From positions 62,349,561-62,413,560 of the forward strand of contig NC_088775.1 of assembly GCF_954871325.1 (NCBI RefSeq): DNA of 64,000 nucleotides. The letters run 5' to 3'. Shown here one piece after another: positions 47,423 to 58,059 of this stretch. Every line of letters begins with the position of its first letter. Position 1 is the stretch's first letter. The notes beneath the pieces were generated by a model, which worked only from the letters and a program-made list of their open reading frames with translations, did not search any database and had not been told where the DNA came from. Both the position numbers and the translations under genes were made by a program. Origin of the DNA: Gordionus sp. m RMFG-2023. Lineage: Eukaryota; Nematomorpha; Gordioida; Chordodea; Parachordodidae.

Positions 47423-47881
47423 ATATATATGTATTAATTATTTCATGGCAACAATTTTTAAATTTTCCATGAAATGGTTTTTCAGAAAAAAATCATAGCA
47501 GTAAAAAAAAATCAAAATAAGAAATTTATAAGGTCTTGGTTTTTTATCAGGACAGACTTGAACCAGTTTATATAATAAAAATAAAAAGACTATAAAAATA
47601 CTGTTAAGGATGTTAAAGCAATAATACATTGCTCTTGATTTTCAGTACTACTACAATTTGATTGTTGATATTCAGTATCTTTTTGTTGAATGGTATCTTA
47701 TGCAGGAATCTAAAAATATAATAAAATAGTAATTAAATTTAAAAACTTCCATTGCCTATGAGATATCCTTAAAAAAACTTATTTAATATATATGTATTAA
47801 TTATGTAAATTGTATAGCGTAATATAATATAAGATTAAGAATATCTATAATATATCAGTAGTTCTAGTATATATATATATA
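47423..47881. other. AT-rich DNA, partial duplicate of the flank of the 46344 hAT
   Basis: GAGATATCCTTAAAAAAACT...TTATTTAATATATATGTATT (47760-47810) repeats the sequence left of the 46344 element (46305-46343). ATAAAAATAAAAAGACTATAAAAAT also occurs both at 46280 and 47577. No gene seen. Confidence 0.5.
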
Positions 47882-48089
47882 TGTCGTAATTTTTATAGGG
47901 ATCATGACTATCCGGGATCTTCACGGGATTTAAAGGGATCCCTTTAAAATTTCAATTTTTTAAAGGATAAAGAACTATACGGTATTATCACGTTTTAATC
48001 GTGATAAAGAGGAATCTTATTTTAAAAGCGTTTTCCACGAGTTTCGTTGCGTTTTTTAATTTTCAATGTTGTTTTTTTGGCCTTATGAT

Positions 48090-48960
48090 ATATAGGGAAG
48101 GAAGGGGAGGGGGGGGGGTGTAAAAAATAATTTTTTTTGATATGGGTATCAATCGATAGCTAATCAAAAAATCTATTCAACTGGAGGTGAATCTCTGCCC
48201 CCTAATGGGCGGTCTAGAGGGGGAAAGGGTAGGGGGGAAGGGGGGGGGTGTAAAAATAATTTTTTTTGATATGGGTATCAATCGATAGCTAATCAAAAGA
48301 TCTATTAAACTGGAGATAAATCTATGCCCCCTAATGGGCGGTCTAGAGGGGTAGGGGTAGTAGGGGGGGGGGTGTAAAAATAATTTTTTTGATATGGGTA
48401 TCAATCGATAGCTAATCAAAAGATCTATTCAACTGGAGGTCAATCCCTGCCCCATAATTGGCGGTCAAAGGGGGTGGGGGTGGGGGGATGTGTAAAAAAT
48501 ATTTTTTTTTGATATGGGTATCAATCGATAGCTAATCAAAAGATCTATTCAACCTAAGGTCAATTTCTGCCCCATAAAGGGCGGTCTGGGAGGTGTGAAT
48601 GGAGGGGGGGGTGTAAAAAATAATTTTTTTTGACATGGGTATTATCGATAGCTAATCAAAAAATCTATTCAACTGAAAGTCATTTTCTACCCAATAATGG
48701 GCGGTCTGGGGGGGGGGGGGTGGTGGTGGTGGGGGGAGGTGTAAAAGATAATTTTTTTTGATATGCGTATCAATCGATAGCTAATCAAAAGATTTATTCA
48801 ACTGGAAGTCAATGTCTGCCCCATGATAGGTGGTCTAGGGGGTAAGGGTAGGGGGGGGGTGTAAAAATAATTTTTTGGATATGGGTATCAAATAAAAGGT
48901 AATTTTAATATGGTTTGACTGAAAGTCTTCATTCTTGGTCTTGATAGGTATGACTTGGTC
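48090..48960 (+). repeat. About 120-bp subterminal repeats, left arm, about 7 units
   Basis: Each unit carries GATATGGGTATCAATCGATA, GCTAATCAAAAGATCTATTC, AACTGGAGGTCAATCTCTGC and CCCCTAATGGGCGGTCTAG, followed by a G run of 8-14 bases and GTGTAAAAATAATTTTTTTT. Unit starts near 48139, 48268, 48393, 48512, 48637, 48760 and 48880. Length varies mainly in the G tract. Frames in these units are accidental. Confidence 0.92.
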
Positions 48961-49092
48961 TGGGGGGGGTCAACATATTAACAAAATGTCTAGTTGGATA
49001 GAATTTACAGTAATAAAAGTGAATGAAGATAAAACAATTTTTTAAATCTTTTTTCGGTTCCAATCCTGGACTTGAAATATATAATATGCAGT

Positions 49093-49713
49093 GTTCTATA
49101 TTAGCACGATATTCCATAGCTATTTTTTTAGTATCGATATCTTTAGCGTGCAACATTTTTTTAAAAAGAGAGATAACGGTAACTCGTTACTAAGTAAATA
49201 GCAAAAATTATTATAACAATTTTATAATTAATTCTAAAATCATAATCTTTTAATTTAATTTTATTTTAAAATTTAAATTTACATTTAAAAATATGCAAAA
49301 TATATTTTTCAATAAATTAAATTTTTTAAATGTCTACAGTATGGAATGATAATGAAAATAATTTTGGTACAGATCATATCGATAAAGGAATATCCCTTGA
49401 AAATGATGATGATATAAAATTTCCTTTTCCTTAATTCACAAATCATTTTAATATCGATAAAAAAATTAACACATTATATAAATTTTGCTGTAAGATGTGG
49501 CCGTGGTTTTATCATCAAACAAAACTAGTTGCTTCAACTTGAGAAAACATGGTAATATATCAACCAAAAATTAATATCAATGTATAGCTCAATTCTTAAT
49601 CTTTAAAAAAAATAGAGCATCTATAATAGTTTTTGAGTTAGATGAGTTTAGGTGAAAGTTGATTTTCTAGCTTAGTCTAAACATACTATATTTCAACTGG
49701 CCATAAGATAGTG
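49093..49713 (+). mobile_element. hAT fragment, left arm of Ginger-like copy A
   Basis: Begins CAGTGTTCTATATTAGCACG, then TTAGTATCGATATCTTTAGCG, and a start region MSTVWNDNENNFGTDHIDKG (49332) followed by KINTLYKFCCKMWPWF (49470-49510), the start of a BED-like finger. The match to 52812-52133 stops at about 49713 (AAGATAGTG), where DNA of the surrounding element resumes. It holds no catalytic core. Confidence 0.7.
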
Positions 49714-50659
49714 AATTTTTATGGGTAGACTTCATTATTAAATACAATTATAAGCAGAGGTTTAAATATAGTCACTGCTATTTATAAACGCATTGTAGCC
49801 TAATGATAAAATTATTGGCTAGCAACTTACTAATTTGTAATATTTTTAAATCTCAAAATTTCGGCTATATTTGAGACCATCGATTCACAAATTTTAAAAT
49901 GACATTATAAATTTTTCTTATTGCAGTTATAAATTATTGCACTTCTTTATAAGCAAATCATCTATATTATAATATTTTTTTTCAAGCCATATTCGATAAT
50001 TAATTTAAAATATATGAACAATTATTTATTATTTACACAAATAATATTTAAGTGACATTTTGTGGAACAATTAATGCCATTTTTAAAACATTGACACCTC
50101 TTATTGTTGCAACTTTTTTGGCAATTGCAAATTGATTTAAACTACCATAAGATGTTATTCTTGATGCTGTTATTATGGAGATCTTCTTATTAGGAATGGT
50201 AAAATTGGTAAATTTTATTGATTTATGAATGTTCGTTTTTAAAAATGGGGAATCAATTTTTCCCAAATTAGTTCTAACCCATAATTTCTCACCCTCCATT
50301 TGTATAATTTCGGTCTCAATATTTTTGGGGCATAGATTATATCTATCATTTTTATTTATTGGGATCAGTACGTGATCCCCAATGCAAAATTTTAACTTTT
50401 TAATTTTTTTCTTATAAGCATTCTCTTGCTTCTTCCTATCTATTGAATATGAAATGAACGAAGGTAGTCTGGTTAAAATATTTTCGATGCTGTTGCCAAT
50501 TGAGTTTGTAGTATAATTATCTTTCCATAATATTATATTTTCAAATACCTCGCAATTTTTTATATAATCTTTGAGCTTATTCACTGGGACAGTTGCATAT
50601 ATTGTTTCAATCTATTTGATAGTTGTGTTCACTCCTAAATATTTGGGAAAAAAGATTAC

Positions 50660-51210
50660 TAGTTTTTCTTAAAAAATAATAGGCCCGGCTGAAGCCCGTT
50701 CGGACCGGACACATAATATATATATATTTTTTAAATTAAAGCATAAACTAATATTTTATAGGGCCTAATATTTTTAAAAATAATTCTCCCTGGGTCGGGC
50801 TGTTATTATTCAATTTTATTAAATAAATTAATATATTTTAAAACTTGCAAGAAATAGGACGTAATATTTTTATTTGTAAATTTATTTTTTACAATTAAAA
50901 AATTATTAATTTCTTCTATATTTAAATAAATTAGGACCAAGCCGGGCGGGCTAATAATTTTTATATGGGGTTGCGTTTTTCTGGACAAATATATGAAAAA
51001 ATTGAGGATAGGGCAGAGCCTAACAAATTTTTAAAAAAATGGATCATGCTTAAAATATTAATCCCGAAGCAGATCACTAATTGATATCATTCATTAAATT
51101 TAAATTCGATGAAAAACCCATATGGAAAAATAAATTTCAGACAAACCGAAATAAAATAATCACAATTTGACGGGTTGGGTCGGGTTTAACTAACATCAAA
51201 TAAACTACAA
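50660..51210. repeat. CGGGCC-type repeat inserted in the integrase relic
   Basis: Starts with GGCCCGGCTGAAGCCCG and ends near GGGTTGGGTCGGGTTTAA, with CTGGGTCGGGCTG and CAAGCCGGGCGGGC boxes between long A/T stretches. It interrupts the integrase-type coding remains. Related in style to 14590-15190 and 38755-39080, but I cannot align it in detail. Ends and duplication unresolved. Confidence 0.45.
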
Positions 51211-51257
51211 TATGAAAATAAAATAATATTCTAATATTTTTCAACTATGCTAATAAT

Positions 51258-51479
51258 TAGTGTTGTTAAACGGCTCATTTTGAGCCGATTTTTTAAAACG
51301 GCTAACTCAATATTTAGCCAGAAAAATATTGCCTAAGTCTCGAGATTTCGATAATATATGCCTAGACCTTTATTCCTTCTATGAGCAAATTCTTGAGGCT
51401 TGCGTAATATTTTTCTGGACAAAATATTGAGTTAGCCGTTTTTAAAAATCGGCTCAAAACGAGCCATTTAACAACACTA
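51258..51479. mobile_element. hAT MITE, TAGTGTTGTTAAACGG family, with perfect duplication (222 bp)
   Basis: Near-perfect inverted repeats: TAGTGTTGTTAAACGGCTCA and (reversed) TAGTGTTGTTAAATGGCTCG, extending inwards through TTTTGAGCCGATTTTTAAA, GGCTAACTCAATATTT and AGAAAAATATT. The flanks CTAATAAT (51250-51257, 51480-51487) are identical, so insertion is fairly recent. It lies inside the integrase-type relic of Ginger-like copy A. It shares its terminal 12 bases with the giant palindrome at 18153-22818. Confidence 0.95.
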
Positions 51480-52132
51480 CTAATAATATACTAGTGAATA
51501 TTTATTTAATCAATCAAATTATTCGAATACAAATAAAAAGTAATTCAATAAACATTTACCTGTATGATTCTTATCATTGTGATGTGTCTTAAATATTTCA
51601 CCCAATTCGGACAATATAATAATAGGCTTGTTTTTCTTCGAACACATTATAGTATTATTTTTTAAATAAAAAAGTCCTTTAATTTTAGATTTTAGTTTGG
51701 CATCTATTCCATCAATATTTATATAATTTTTCGTCATGAGAATTTGTTTAAAAATATTATATTCAGTAAGATTTTTAGGTAACTAATTGGGGCATTATTA
51801 AAAATATTAATATTTTGAATTATAAATATATAAAAAAGAAATTTGAAATTAAGCATTAACTTGAAAAAAAATTCTAAATCTTAACTTTTTTATTTCCTTT
51901 TATAAAAATTTTTTTTCTTTTCCTTTTATTATAGGAAAAAAAATTGAAAGAAATTTTTGTTTGTAGTATTTTTATCATTAATCATTTCCTAAAAAATAAA
52001 TCTTACTATATAATGAACATTATATTAAATGAAATAAAATGGAAAAAAATTATGACATTAACATTACTGAAAATTAAATATTTTAAAATTGAGAAGGAGA
52101 AAGAGTGAGATAAGAAGAAAGGAAGCATTTTA

Positions 52133-52812
52133 TAATGTTGTTAAAAGCTAATTTAAAAATAGCGTCCTTTACCGCTATTTTATAAAAAGGTGCGTTATCG
52201 CTATATTTTCAAAAATGTAGCACACTATCTTATGGCCAGTTGAAATATAGCTTGTTTAGACTAGGTCATAAAATCACATAAACTCATCTAACTCAAAAAC
52301 ATTATAGATGCTCTAATTTTTTTTAAAGATATATTTTTCTTTAATATATTACCTTTAAATGTTTTCTCAAGTTGAAGCAACTTTTGATGATAAAACCTCG
52401 GCCACATCTTACAGCAAAATTTATATCCTGTGTTAATTTTTTTATCGAGATTAAAATAATTTGTGAATTAAGGAAAAGGAAATTCCATATCATCATCATT
52501 TTCAAGGGATATTCCTTTGTCGATATGATCTGTACCAAAATTATTTTAATTATCATTCTCTATTGTCGACATTTAAAAATTTTTTTTCTTTTGAAAAATA
52601 TATTTACAATGCATATTTTTAAATGTAAATTTAAAATTTAAAATAAAATAAAAATATTATGATTTTAGAATTAATTATAAAATTATTATAATAATTTTTG
52701 CTATTTATTTAGAAACGAGCTACCGTTATCTCTTTTTAAAAAAAATGTTGCACGCTAAAGATATCGATACTAAATAAATAGGTATGGAATATCGTGCTAA
52801 TATAGAACACTG
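52133..52812 (-). mobile_element. hAT fragment, right arm of Ginger-like copy A
   Basis: Inverted partner of 49093-49713 but more complete: it ends in TAATGTTGTTAAAAGCTAAT (52133), a hAT-type terminus, with subterminal AAAATAGCGTCC / TTACCGCTATTTT boxes. Read on the minus strand: start region near 52575, KKINTGYKFCCKMWPRFYHQ, then SCFNLRKHLKVI, together resembling a BED zinc finger (C..C ... H....H-like). Flanks ATAATTTG and ATAAAATG agree at 6 of 8 positions. About 680 bp, non-autonomous. Confidence 0.65.
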
Positions 52813-52999
52813 CAAATTATATATTTCAAGTTCAGGATTGGAACCGAAAAAAGATTAAAAAAATTGTTTTATCTTCATTCTCTTTTATTTCTGTAAATTC
52901 TATCCAACTATACATTTTGTTAATATGTTGAGGGCCTGGCAGTCATACCCATCAAGGCAAAAAATAAATACTTTTTTCTAAAGATATTTAAATGAGCTT

Positions 53000-54180
53000 T
53001 TATTTGATACCCATATCTATTATGTTGATAAAAATATTCGTAACCCTCCAAGACCTAGACCCGCCCTCTATAGTGATTATTATTATTACTATAAAAAAAA
53101 TATTATAATTACCTTTTATATAATACCTATATCAAAAAAATTATTTTTTACACCCCCCCCCCACCCCCCAGACCAAAAGACTTTCAGTCAAACCATATTA
53201 AAATTTTATTTAATACCCATATCAAAAAAATATTTTTAAGACCCCCCCCCTTTCCCCCGCATACCCACCCCCTTAGACCGCCCATTATGGGGCAAAGATT
53301 GACCTCCAATTGAATAGATCTTTTGATTAGCTATCGATTGATACCCATGTCAAAAAAAAATATTTTTTACACCCCCCCCCCACCCATACCCCCTTAGACC
53401 GCCCATTAAGGGGCAGAGATTCACCTCCAGTTGAATAGATCTTTTGATTAGCTATCGATTGATATCCATATCAAAAAAAATTATTTTTTACACCCACCCC
53501 CCACCCCTACTAGACCGCCCATTAGGGGCAGAGATTCACCTCCAGTTGAATAGATCTTTTAATTAGCTATCGATTGATACCCATATCAAAAAAAAATATT
53601 TTTACACCCTCACCCATACCCCCTAGATCGCCCATTAGGGGGCAGAGATTTATCTCCAGTTTAATAGATCTTTTGATTAGCTATCGATTGATACCCATAT
53701 CAAAAAAAATTATTTTTACACCCCCTACCCCTTCCCCACCTAGACCGCCCATTAGGGGACAGAGATTCACCTCCAGTTTAATAGATCTTTTGATTAGCTA
53801 TCGATTGATACCCATATCAAAAAAAATTATTTTTTACACCCCCCCCCCCAACCCATACCCCCTTAGACCGCCCATTATGGGGCAGAGATTGACCTCCAGT
53901 TGAATAGATCTTTTGATTAGCTATCGATTGATACCCATATCAAAAAAAATATTTTTTACACCCCCCCACCCCCCCCCCCCACCCCTACCCTCCTAGACCG
54001 CCCATTAGGGGGCAGAGATTTACCTCCAGTTGAATAGATCTTTTGATTGGCTATCGATTGATACCCATATCAAAAAAATTATTATTTATACCCCCCCCCC
54101 CCACCCCTACCCCCCTACATTAAACCACCCATTAGGAGGCAGACCTCCAGTTGAATAGCTATCGATTGATACCTTATACT
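53000..54180 (-). repeat. About 120-bp subterminal repeats, right arm, about 8-9 units inverted
   Basis: Inverted copies of the left array: GACCGCCCATTAGGGGGCAG, CCTCCAGTTGAATAGATCTT, GATTAGCTATCGATTGATAC, CCATATCAAAAAAAATTATT and C runs of 7-20 bases. Units start near 53160, 53270, 53395, 53510, 53630, 53745, 53870, 53990 and 54105. The innermost units (53000-53270) are of the longer, more diverged type seen in copy B. The 109-codon frame at 53574-53903 is repeat translation. Confidence 0.92.
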
Positions 54181-54366
54181 TGACATATCTTATATCATAA
54201 GGCCAAAGAAAACAAATTGAAAATTAAAAACGCAACGAAACTCGTGGAAAAGCTTTCGTGATACCGTATTATCATTCCTTAATTGAAAACCCTAATTTTT
54301 TAGTTATCTCTTTAAATCTCGTGAAGATCCCGGATAGTTCTGATCCCTTTAAAAATTACGACATAT

Positions 54367-54640
54367 ATATGGTGATGTTTAAGATGGTAATGGTTTTATG
54401 TTAATTCTAATATATATGCTTATGATAATATATGGTATAATGGAAGATGAATTGATTCTATGGTGATTTTTATTGGACGAATATTTTTTAAAAGATAAAA
54501 ATTTTTAAATATAAGAATACCTATTTAATATTTTTAATTTTAAAGTAGCAACAAACTTTGATTCGTATCTTATATTTATAATTTTGCCAGATTAAAAAAA
54601 AAATAATTAATTTTGCCAGATTAAGAAAAAAAAAAATTTG
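54367..54640. other. AT-rich spacer and SINE tail
   Basis: Mostly unique AT-rich DNA. Its right part (54580-54640) has TTTTGCCAGATTAA twice and two A runs, the reverse-strand tail of the SINE-like copy that follows. Confidence 0.45.
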
Positions 54641-54712
54641 CTGGGATTCGAACCTAAGTCTATCATATTTGTAAGCGACGTTCTTGACGATTGGGCCATA
54701 GACACTTTTCAT
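54585..54712 (-). repeat. tRNA-derived SINE copy, minus strand
   Basis: On the minus strand, TGGCCCAATCGTCAAGAAC is a good A box and AGGTTCGAATCCCAG (54655-54641) a good B box. The cloverleaf is imperfect: anticodon-stem pairing fails. Downstream come T runs and CTTAATCTGGCAAAATTA, then a second TTAATCTGGCAAAATTA. The T-run/CTTAATCT tail matches the head at 1045-1140. Confidence 0.6.
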
Positions 54713-55270
54713 AGTTAACGATTTTTTAAATATATATTATAAATTGTGACAGTGTGACTATGACATTGTGACAAGGCTTTTATATTTATTATTATAGATA
54801 TTGCATTTAAAAATAAGACTAATATTTATAAAAATGGAATAAATAAAATTTTGAGAATATACTATATTATATTTTGCATTATAAAATAAAACTTTTATTT
54901 ATAAAAGGAAGTAAATTATAATCATTAACCATATTTAATTGTCAAATATAATAATTCATGATGTATAAATTAAAAAAAAAAATTGACGGCCCGGCCTGAG
55001 TATATTCTAAAAATTTAAAATACGGCCCAATATTATATCATATAGAAAAATATTATGTATTTAAAAAAATTATGAACATGGAATTAATCAGCTCTGGAAA
55101 AAAATTATTAGACATCTATGTTTTTATAAATGATTATAAGTTATTTAGAAATTGAAAAATGTTATAGAGCCTTGAAAATTTATTCTAATTTAATTTATCA
55201 TTTCTTCAATTTTTCTTCATATTAAAATTGAAATTAAATTAAAAATAAATAGCAAAATACATTTCTGAAA
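54713..55270. other. AT-rich DNA, no gene seen
   Basis: Unique AT-rich sequence; a GACGGCCCGGCC...ACGGCCCAATA scrap near 54985-55030 recalls the CGGGCC-type repeats. No coding signal. Confidence 0.4.
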
Positions 55271-55273
55271 ACT

Positions 55274-55460
55274 AGAGGTCTGCAATGGGTGGGTTTTTAG
55301 CCTAATAGCCCGCCCACTCATTGTTTTAAATTTTTTAATCCGCCCGCTCGCCCATTTATAATTTTTTTAAAAAAATTTACCCGCCCTACCTCTCATTTAT
55401 CTATAAAAAAATATGGGTGGGCGTGGGTTAGAGGGCTAAAAATTCACCCAATGCCGACAA
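55274..55460. mobile_element. hAT-type MITE with GGGCGGG boxes (about 187 bp)
   Basis: Left TAGAGGTCTGCAATGGGTGG then GTTTTTAGCC; right (reversed) CAGTTGTCGGCATTGGGTGA then ATTTTTAGCC. Inside, CCCGCCCACTC, CCGCCCGCTCGCCC and GGGTGGGCGTGGG alternate with A/T runs and pair across the centre. Its ends resemble known hAT MITEs with TGCAATGGGCGGG starts. Target duplication not clear. Confidence 0.65.
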
Positions 55461-56150
55461 CTGAAAACATTACTTAATTAATGTATCTATGTTACTTTTA
55501 GATTACTATCTAAAAATAGGAATGACCTAACTAGTTACTCTTCAGAAACTTCGTGACATGAGTTCACGATTCGAACACAGCTCGTAAAAATGTAACGACT
55601 TGAATCTATTATGACTATGGGGGCTTGTAGATTTGAAACACTATAAATTTTATATAATACAAAATAATTATGGGTAAAAAAACTCGTTTAATCTGCAGAA
55701 AAAATACTCAGTATAACCTATATTCTAAGATAAAATCTCATTTCTCTGTATAACCAACGTTCAAAAATGTCATTTTCTTGTAAAATTGGTTTAAAAAAAA
55801 CAAATATTAATATTGTGGCAAAATTTACAAATCTGGTAAAATTTTACATTTAATACAAAAATATTATTTTTTTCGTTGGCTATGTTTTTTTAATAATTAT
55901 GACAAGAAAACAAATACTATAAGAAGGTTAAACTTTTCTATATACAATCCTCACAAAACATCAATTAATTTATCCAATAGTATTTTTAGGAATATTCATT
56001 CAATGGTATTCTTTATACCAATATTTATCCAATGATTAATTCAATAATATTTATTTTTCATCATGTGACTATGTATTAATCAATTTTTTATGTATATTTG
56101 GAGATGGTTTTGGTATTATCAATAATGGATTATATTGGTTTTATTTTTGC
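55461..56150. other. AT-rich DNA, no gene seen
   Basis: No recognised gene or transposon terminus. Short ACTCAAGT-like scraps near 55560-55620 recall the repeat at 57317. Confidence 0.4.
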
Positions 56151-56640
56151 CAGAGTTGGGCAGGTTCTCAAAAAATCTAGATACAATTACAAATTCTTTG
56201 TAAAATAAAAAATCTTAGGTACATATGCTAGTATCTTATTAAAAATATCAAAAAGATACATGATATAAGATACCTGTATCATTTAATAGGATCATTACCT
56301 AATTGGAATAGTTAAGTATAATTAAACATTTTATGTAATTTATTTGTGAAGAATAAACATATATATATGATTAGGGAATAGATTAATTTAATCGAGATTT
56401 TTTTATATAAATATTTAATTATTAATTATTAGTTTTTATATTTTATTCTATAAATCAAATTATTTTATTTTTTTAAATAATCAATTTTCAAATAATTTAT
56501 CATTAAGCCTTTACTGTTTCAGAGTATTTAATATCGTGACAAAACTGAATAACCTTTCAAATGGAGCTGATAAAGGTATTGCAGTATTATATTTTAAAAA
56601 AATCTTTATAGAAGGATAATAATTAAGTGTTTCTAGTGCA
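56151..56640 (-). mobile_element. hAT 3' end with dimerisation-domain relic
   Basis: The terminus CAGAGTTGGGCAGGTTCTCA (56151) is typical of hAT elements, followed by the usual AGATAC/GTATCTT subterminal boxes (TAGTATCTTATTAAAAATAT, AAGATACATGATATAAGATA). On the minus strand at 56610-56490 is a worn dimerisation domain: KYNTAIPLSAPFERLFSFVT then LNDKLFEN. The other end was not found, so the 5' part is lost or unrecognisable. Confidence 0.75.
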
Positions 56641-57316
56641 TTTCAAATAATATAACCCCTATAGCTAATCTATTTATTAAATTCAGAAACATTTGTATCA
56701 CTGTAAAGCAATCTGTTTATTAGACGTTAAAATGGATTATGATTATGTACTATAATTCAATTTAGAGCTCCTCTGTCTGTTTTATGATTGGTATTTAGGA
56801 TTTATGCTAAGAAATCATAATCTCTCCTTAAGATCCTTATTTTTTTATGTCCAGAATGTTTATTAAATTAACCAAAATTAAGTTTTAATTTATATATATA
56901 ATTGGATTCAATATATAAGTATTATGATATTTTGAACAATAAAACAATAAAATTATTCTATACGAATTTTAAATATTTAAAATTTCAAAAATGATTGATA
57001 AATATTGATATATCTATAAAAAAAAATATATACACTAGTTTTCATCGAAATAATTTCATAATATGCTCGTGAGATCACTTAGAAGACTTTGCATTTTAGA
57101 CCTCATAAATTCGCCATGTTTAGGGTTTCTCAGGGACATAAAAAAAATTTTTTCATATTTTTCTTTTCCAGTTTTGAGGTACAATGTCTAAACTATATAA
57201 AAACCCTTTTTATTACTTTTTAAAAAAAAATTACTATGTTTAAAAAGGATATATATGAGGTGGTGTATATATGCACCGTTAACCAGTAATGGGTAATATC
57301 ATTTTAAATAATTTAT
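56641..57316. other. AT-rich DNA, possible decayed remainder of the 56151 hAT
   Basis: No clear coding blocks or terminus. It could hold upstream parts of the minus-strand hAT, but nothing can be aligned by eye. Confidence 0.35.
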
Positions 57317-57511
57317 TAGTTGTAGACTTGATTCGCCACTCGATTTCAAGATTCGAATTTATAAATTGAGTTTACGACTAGAGTTCATAACTTGAGGACA
57401 AGACTCAAGTTCATAACTTAAGTTAATAACTTGAGTTGTAAAAATGAGTAGAGCAAATTTACTACTGACTCTGAGTAGAAGTTAGATAAACTCGAATATT
57501 TATCAACACTA
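57317..57511. mobile_element. Possible hAT MITE with ACTCAAGT repeats (195 bp)
   Basis: Left TAGTTGTAGACTTGATTCG, right (reversed) TAGTGTTGATAAATATTCGA, with AACTTGAG/ACTCAAGT/ACTTAAGT words in both orientations inside (57360-57450). The right end is close to TAGTGTTGTTAA of the foldback family, but the interior is different. Flanking 8-mers do not match clearly. Confidence 0.5.
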
Positions 57512-58005
57512 CCGTCGACTAAAATTGTATAAGCAATTCCCCAATAACATGACACTTCATTTCATTTTACATTGTGTTCTGCATAGATAACCATTAAAAA
57601 ATTTTAGACCTTGAATAAAATATATCTTCAAGTCTTATATTTCAGAAAGAATAATTTTTCAAGTATGTTTCTGGGCCATAAATTTTTTGCGGACGTGTAA
57701 ATTTTGATATCCAACTTATCATCTTTCTGAACTAATGTGAAATATATATAACTTCTTCTCCTATATTTATCCGTCCACATGTCAATGTTATCGCCCAAAT
57801 TTAGGAATATTTAGTTTTTAAAATTCTTACTAGTCGTGGTTACGTGTAGCAACTCTCTTTCCGAAATATTTTTCAACAATCAGGCTAATTGTTAAAATAT
57901 AGTGTTTCCTTAATTTGAATAAAATTATATTTAAAAATCAACAATCTTAACCATTCCAGTTTTCTTATATTATTAAGGTTAATTAAAGGCTTGGCCTGAG
58001 TAAAT
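57512..58005. other. AT-rich DNA, no gene seen
   Basis: No supported feature between the 57317 MITE and the LINE relic. Confidence 0.4.
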
Positions 58006-58059
58006 CATACATTGAATTTATTTCAAGTAAAACACTTTCCATGTTCTTATGCAATACCC

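Larger units (their letters stand above)
50048..51737 (-). pseudogene. Integrase-type transposase relic (Ginger/KRBA2-like), broken
   Basis: Minus-strand remains of an integrase-family transposase. The upstream piece (51737-51519) holds an H2C2-like zinc-binding stretch, EIFKTHHNDKNHTGK. The downstream piece (50584-50048) has KFCIGDHVLIPINKNDR and EGEKLWVRTNLGK, the C-terminal segment seen in KRAB-A-domain-2-like and Ginger-type proteins, followed by DNA that still shows the Cys-rich tail usual there. Between them lie a MITE and a GC-box repeat, and most of the catalytic core is not recognisable. It is a fossil, broken in several places. The downstream part is also present in copy B (40600-41075), more decayed. 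Confidence 0.75.
47882..54366. mobile_element. Ginger-like DNA transposon copy A (6.5 kb), both ends present
   Basis: Ends TGTCGTAATTTTTATAGGGA and (reversed) TGTCGTAATTTTTAAAGGGA, continuing as inverted repeats of about 190 bp (ACTATCCGGGATCTTCACG, AAACGCAACGAAACTCGTGG). TATA flanks both ends, compatible with a 4-bp duplication but weak in this AT-rich context. The TGT...ACA ends and an integrase-type gene fit the Ginger superfamily, whose transposase is related to retroelement integrases. Each arm has about 120-bp subterminal repeats, then a hAT fragment (49093-49713 and 52133-52812). In the middle, minus-strand integrase remains (51737-50048) are interrupted by a MITE (51258-51479) and a CGGGCC-type repeat (about 50660-51210). 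A fossil with several breaks. Confidence 0.72.

Noticed and set aside
53574-53903. 109-codon frame with repeated SLIDLLISYRLIPISKK
   Set aside because: It follows the 120-bp subterminal repeat exactly, in both arms, so it is not a gene.
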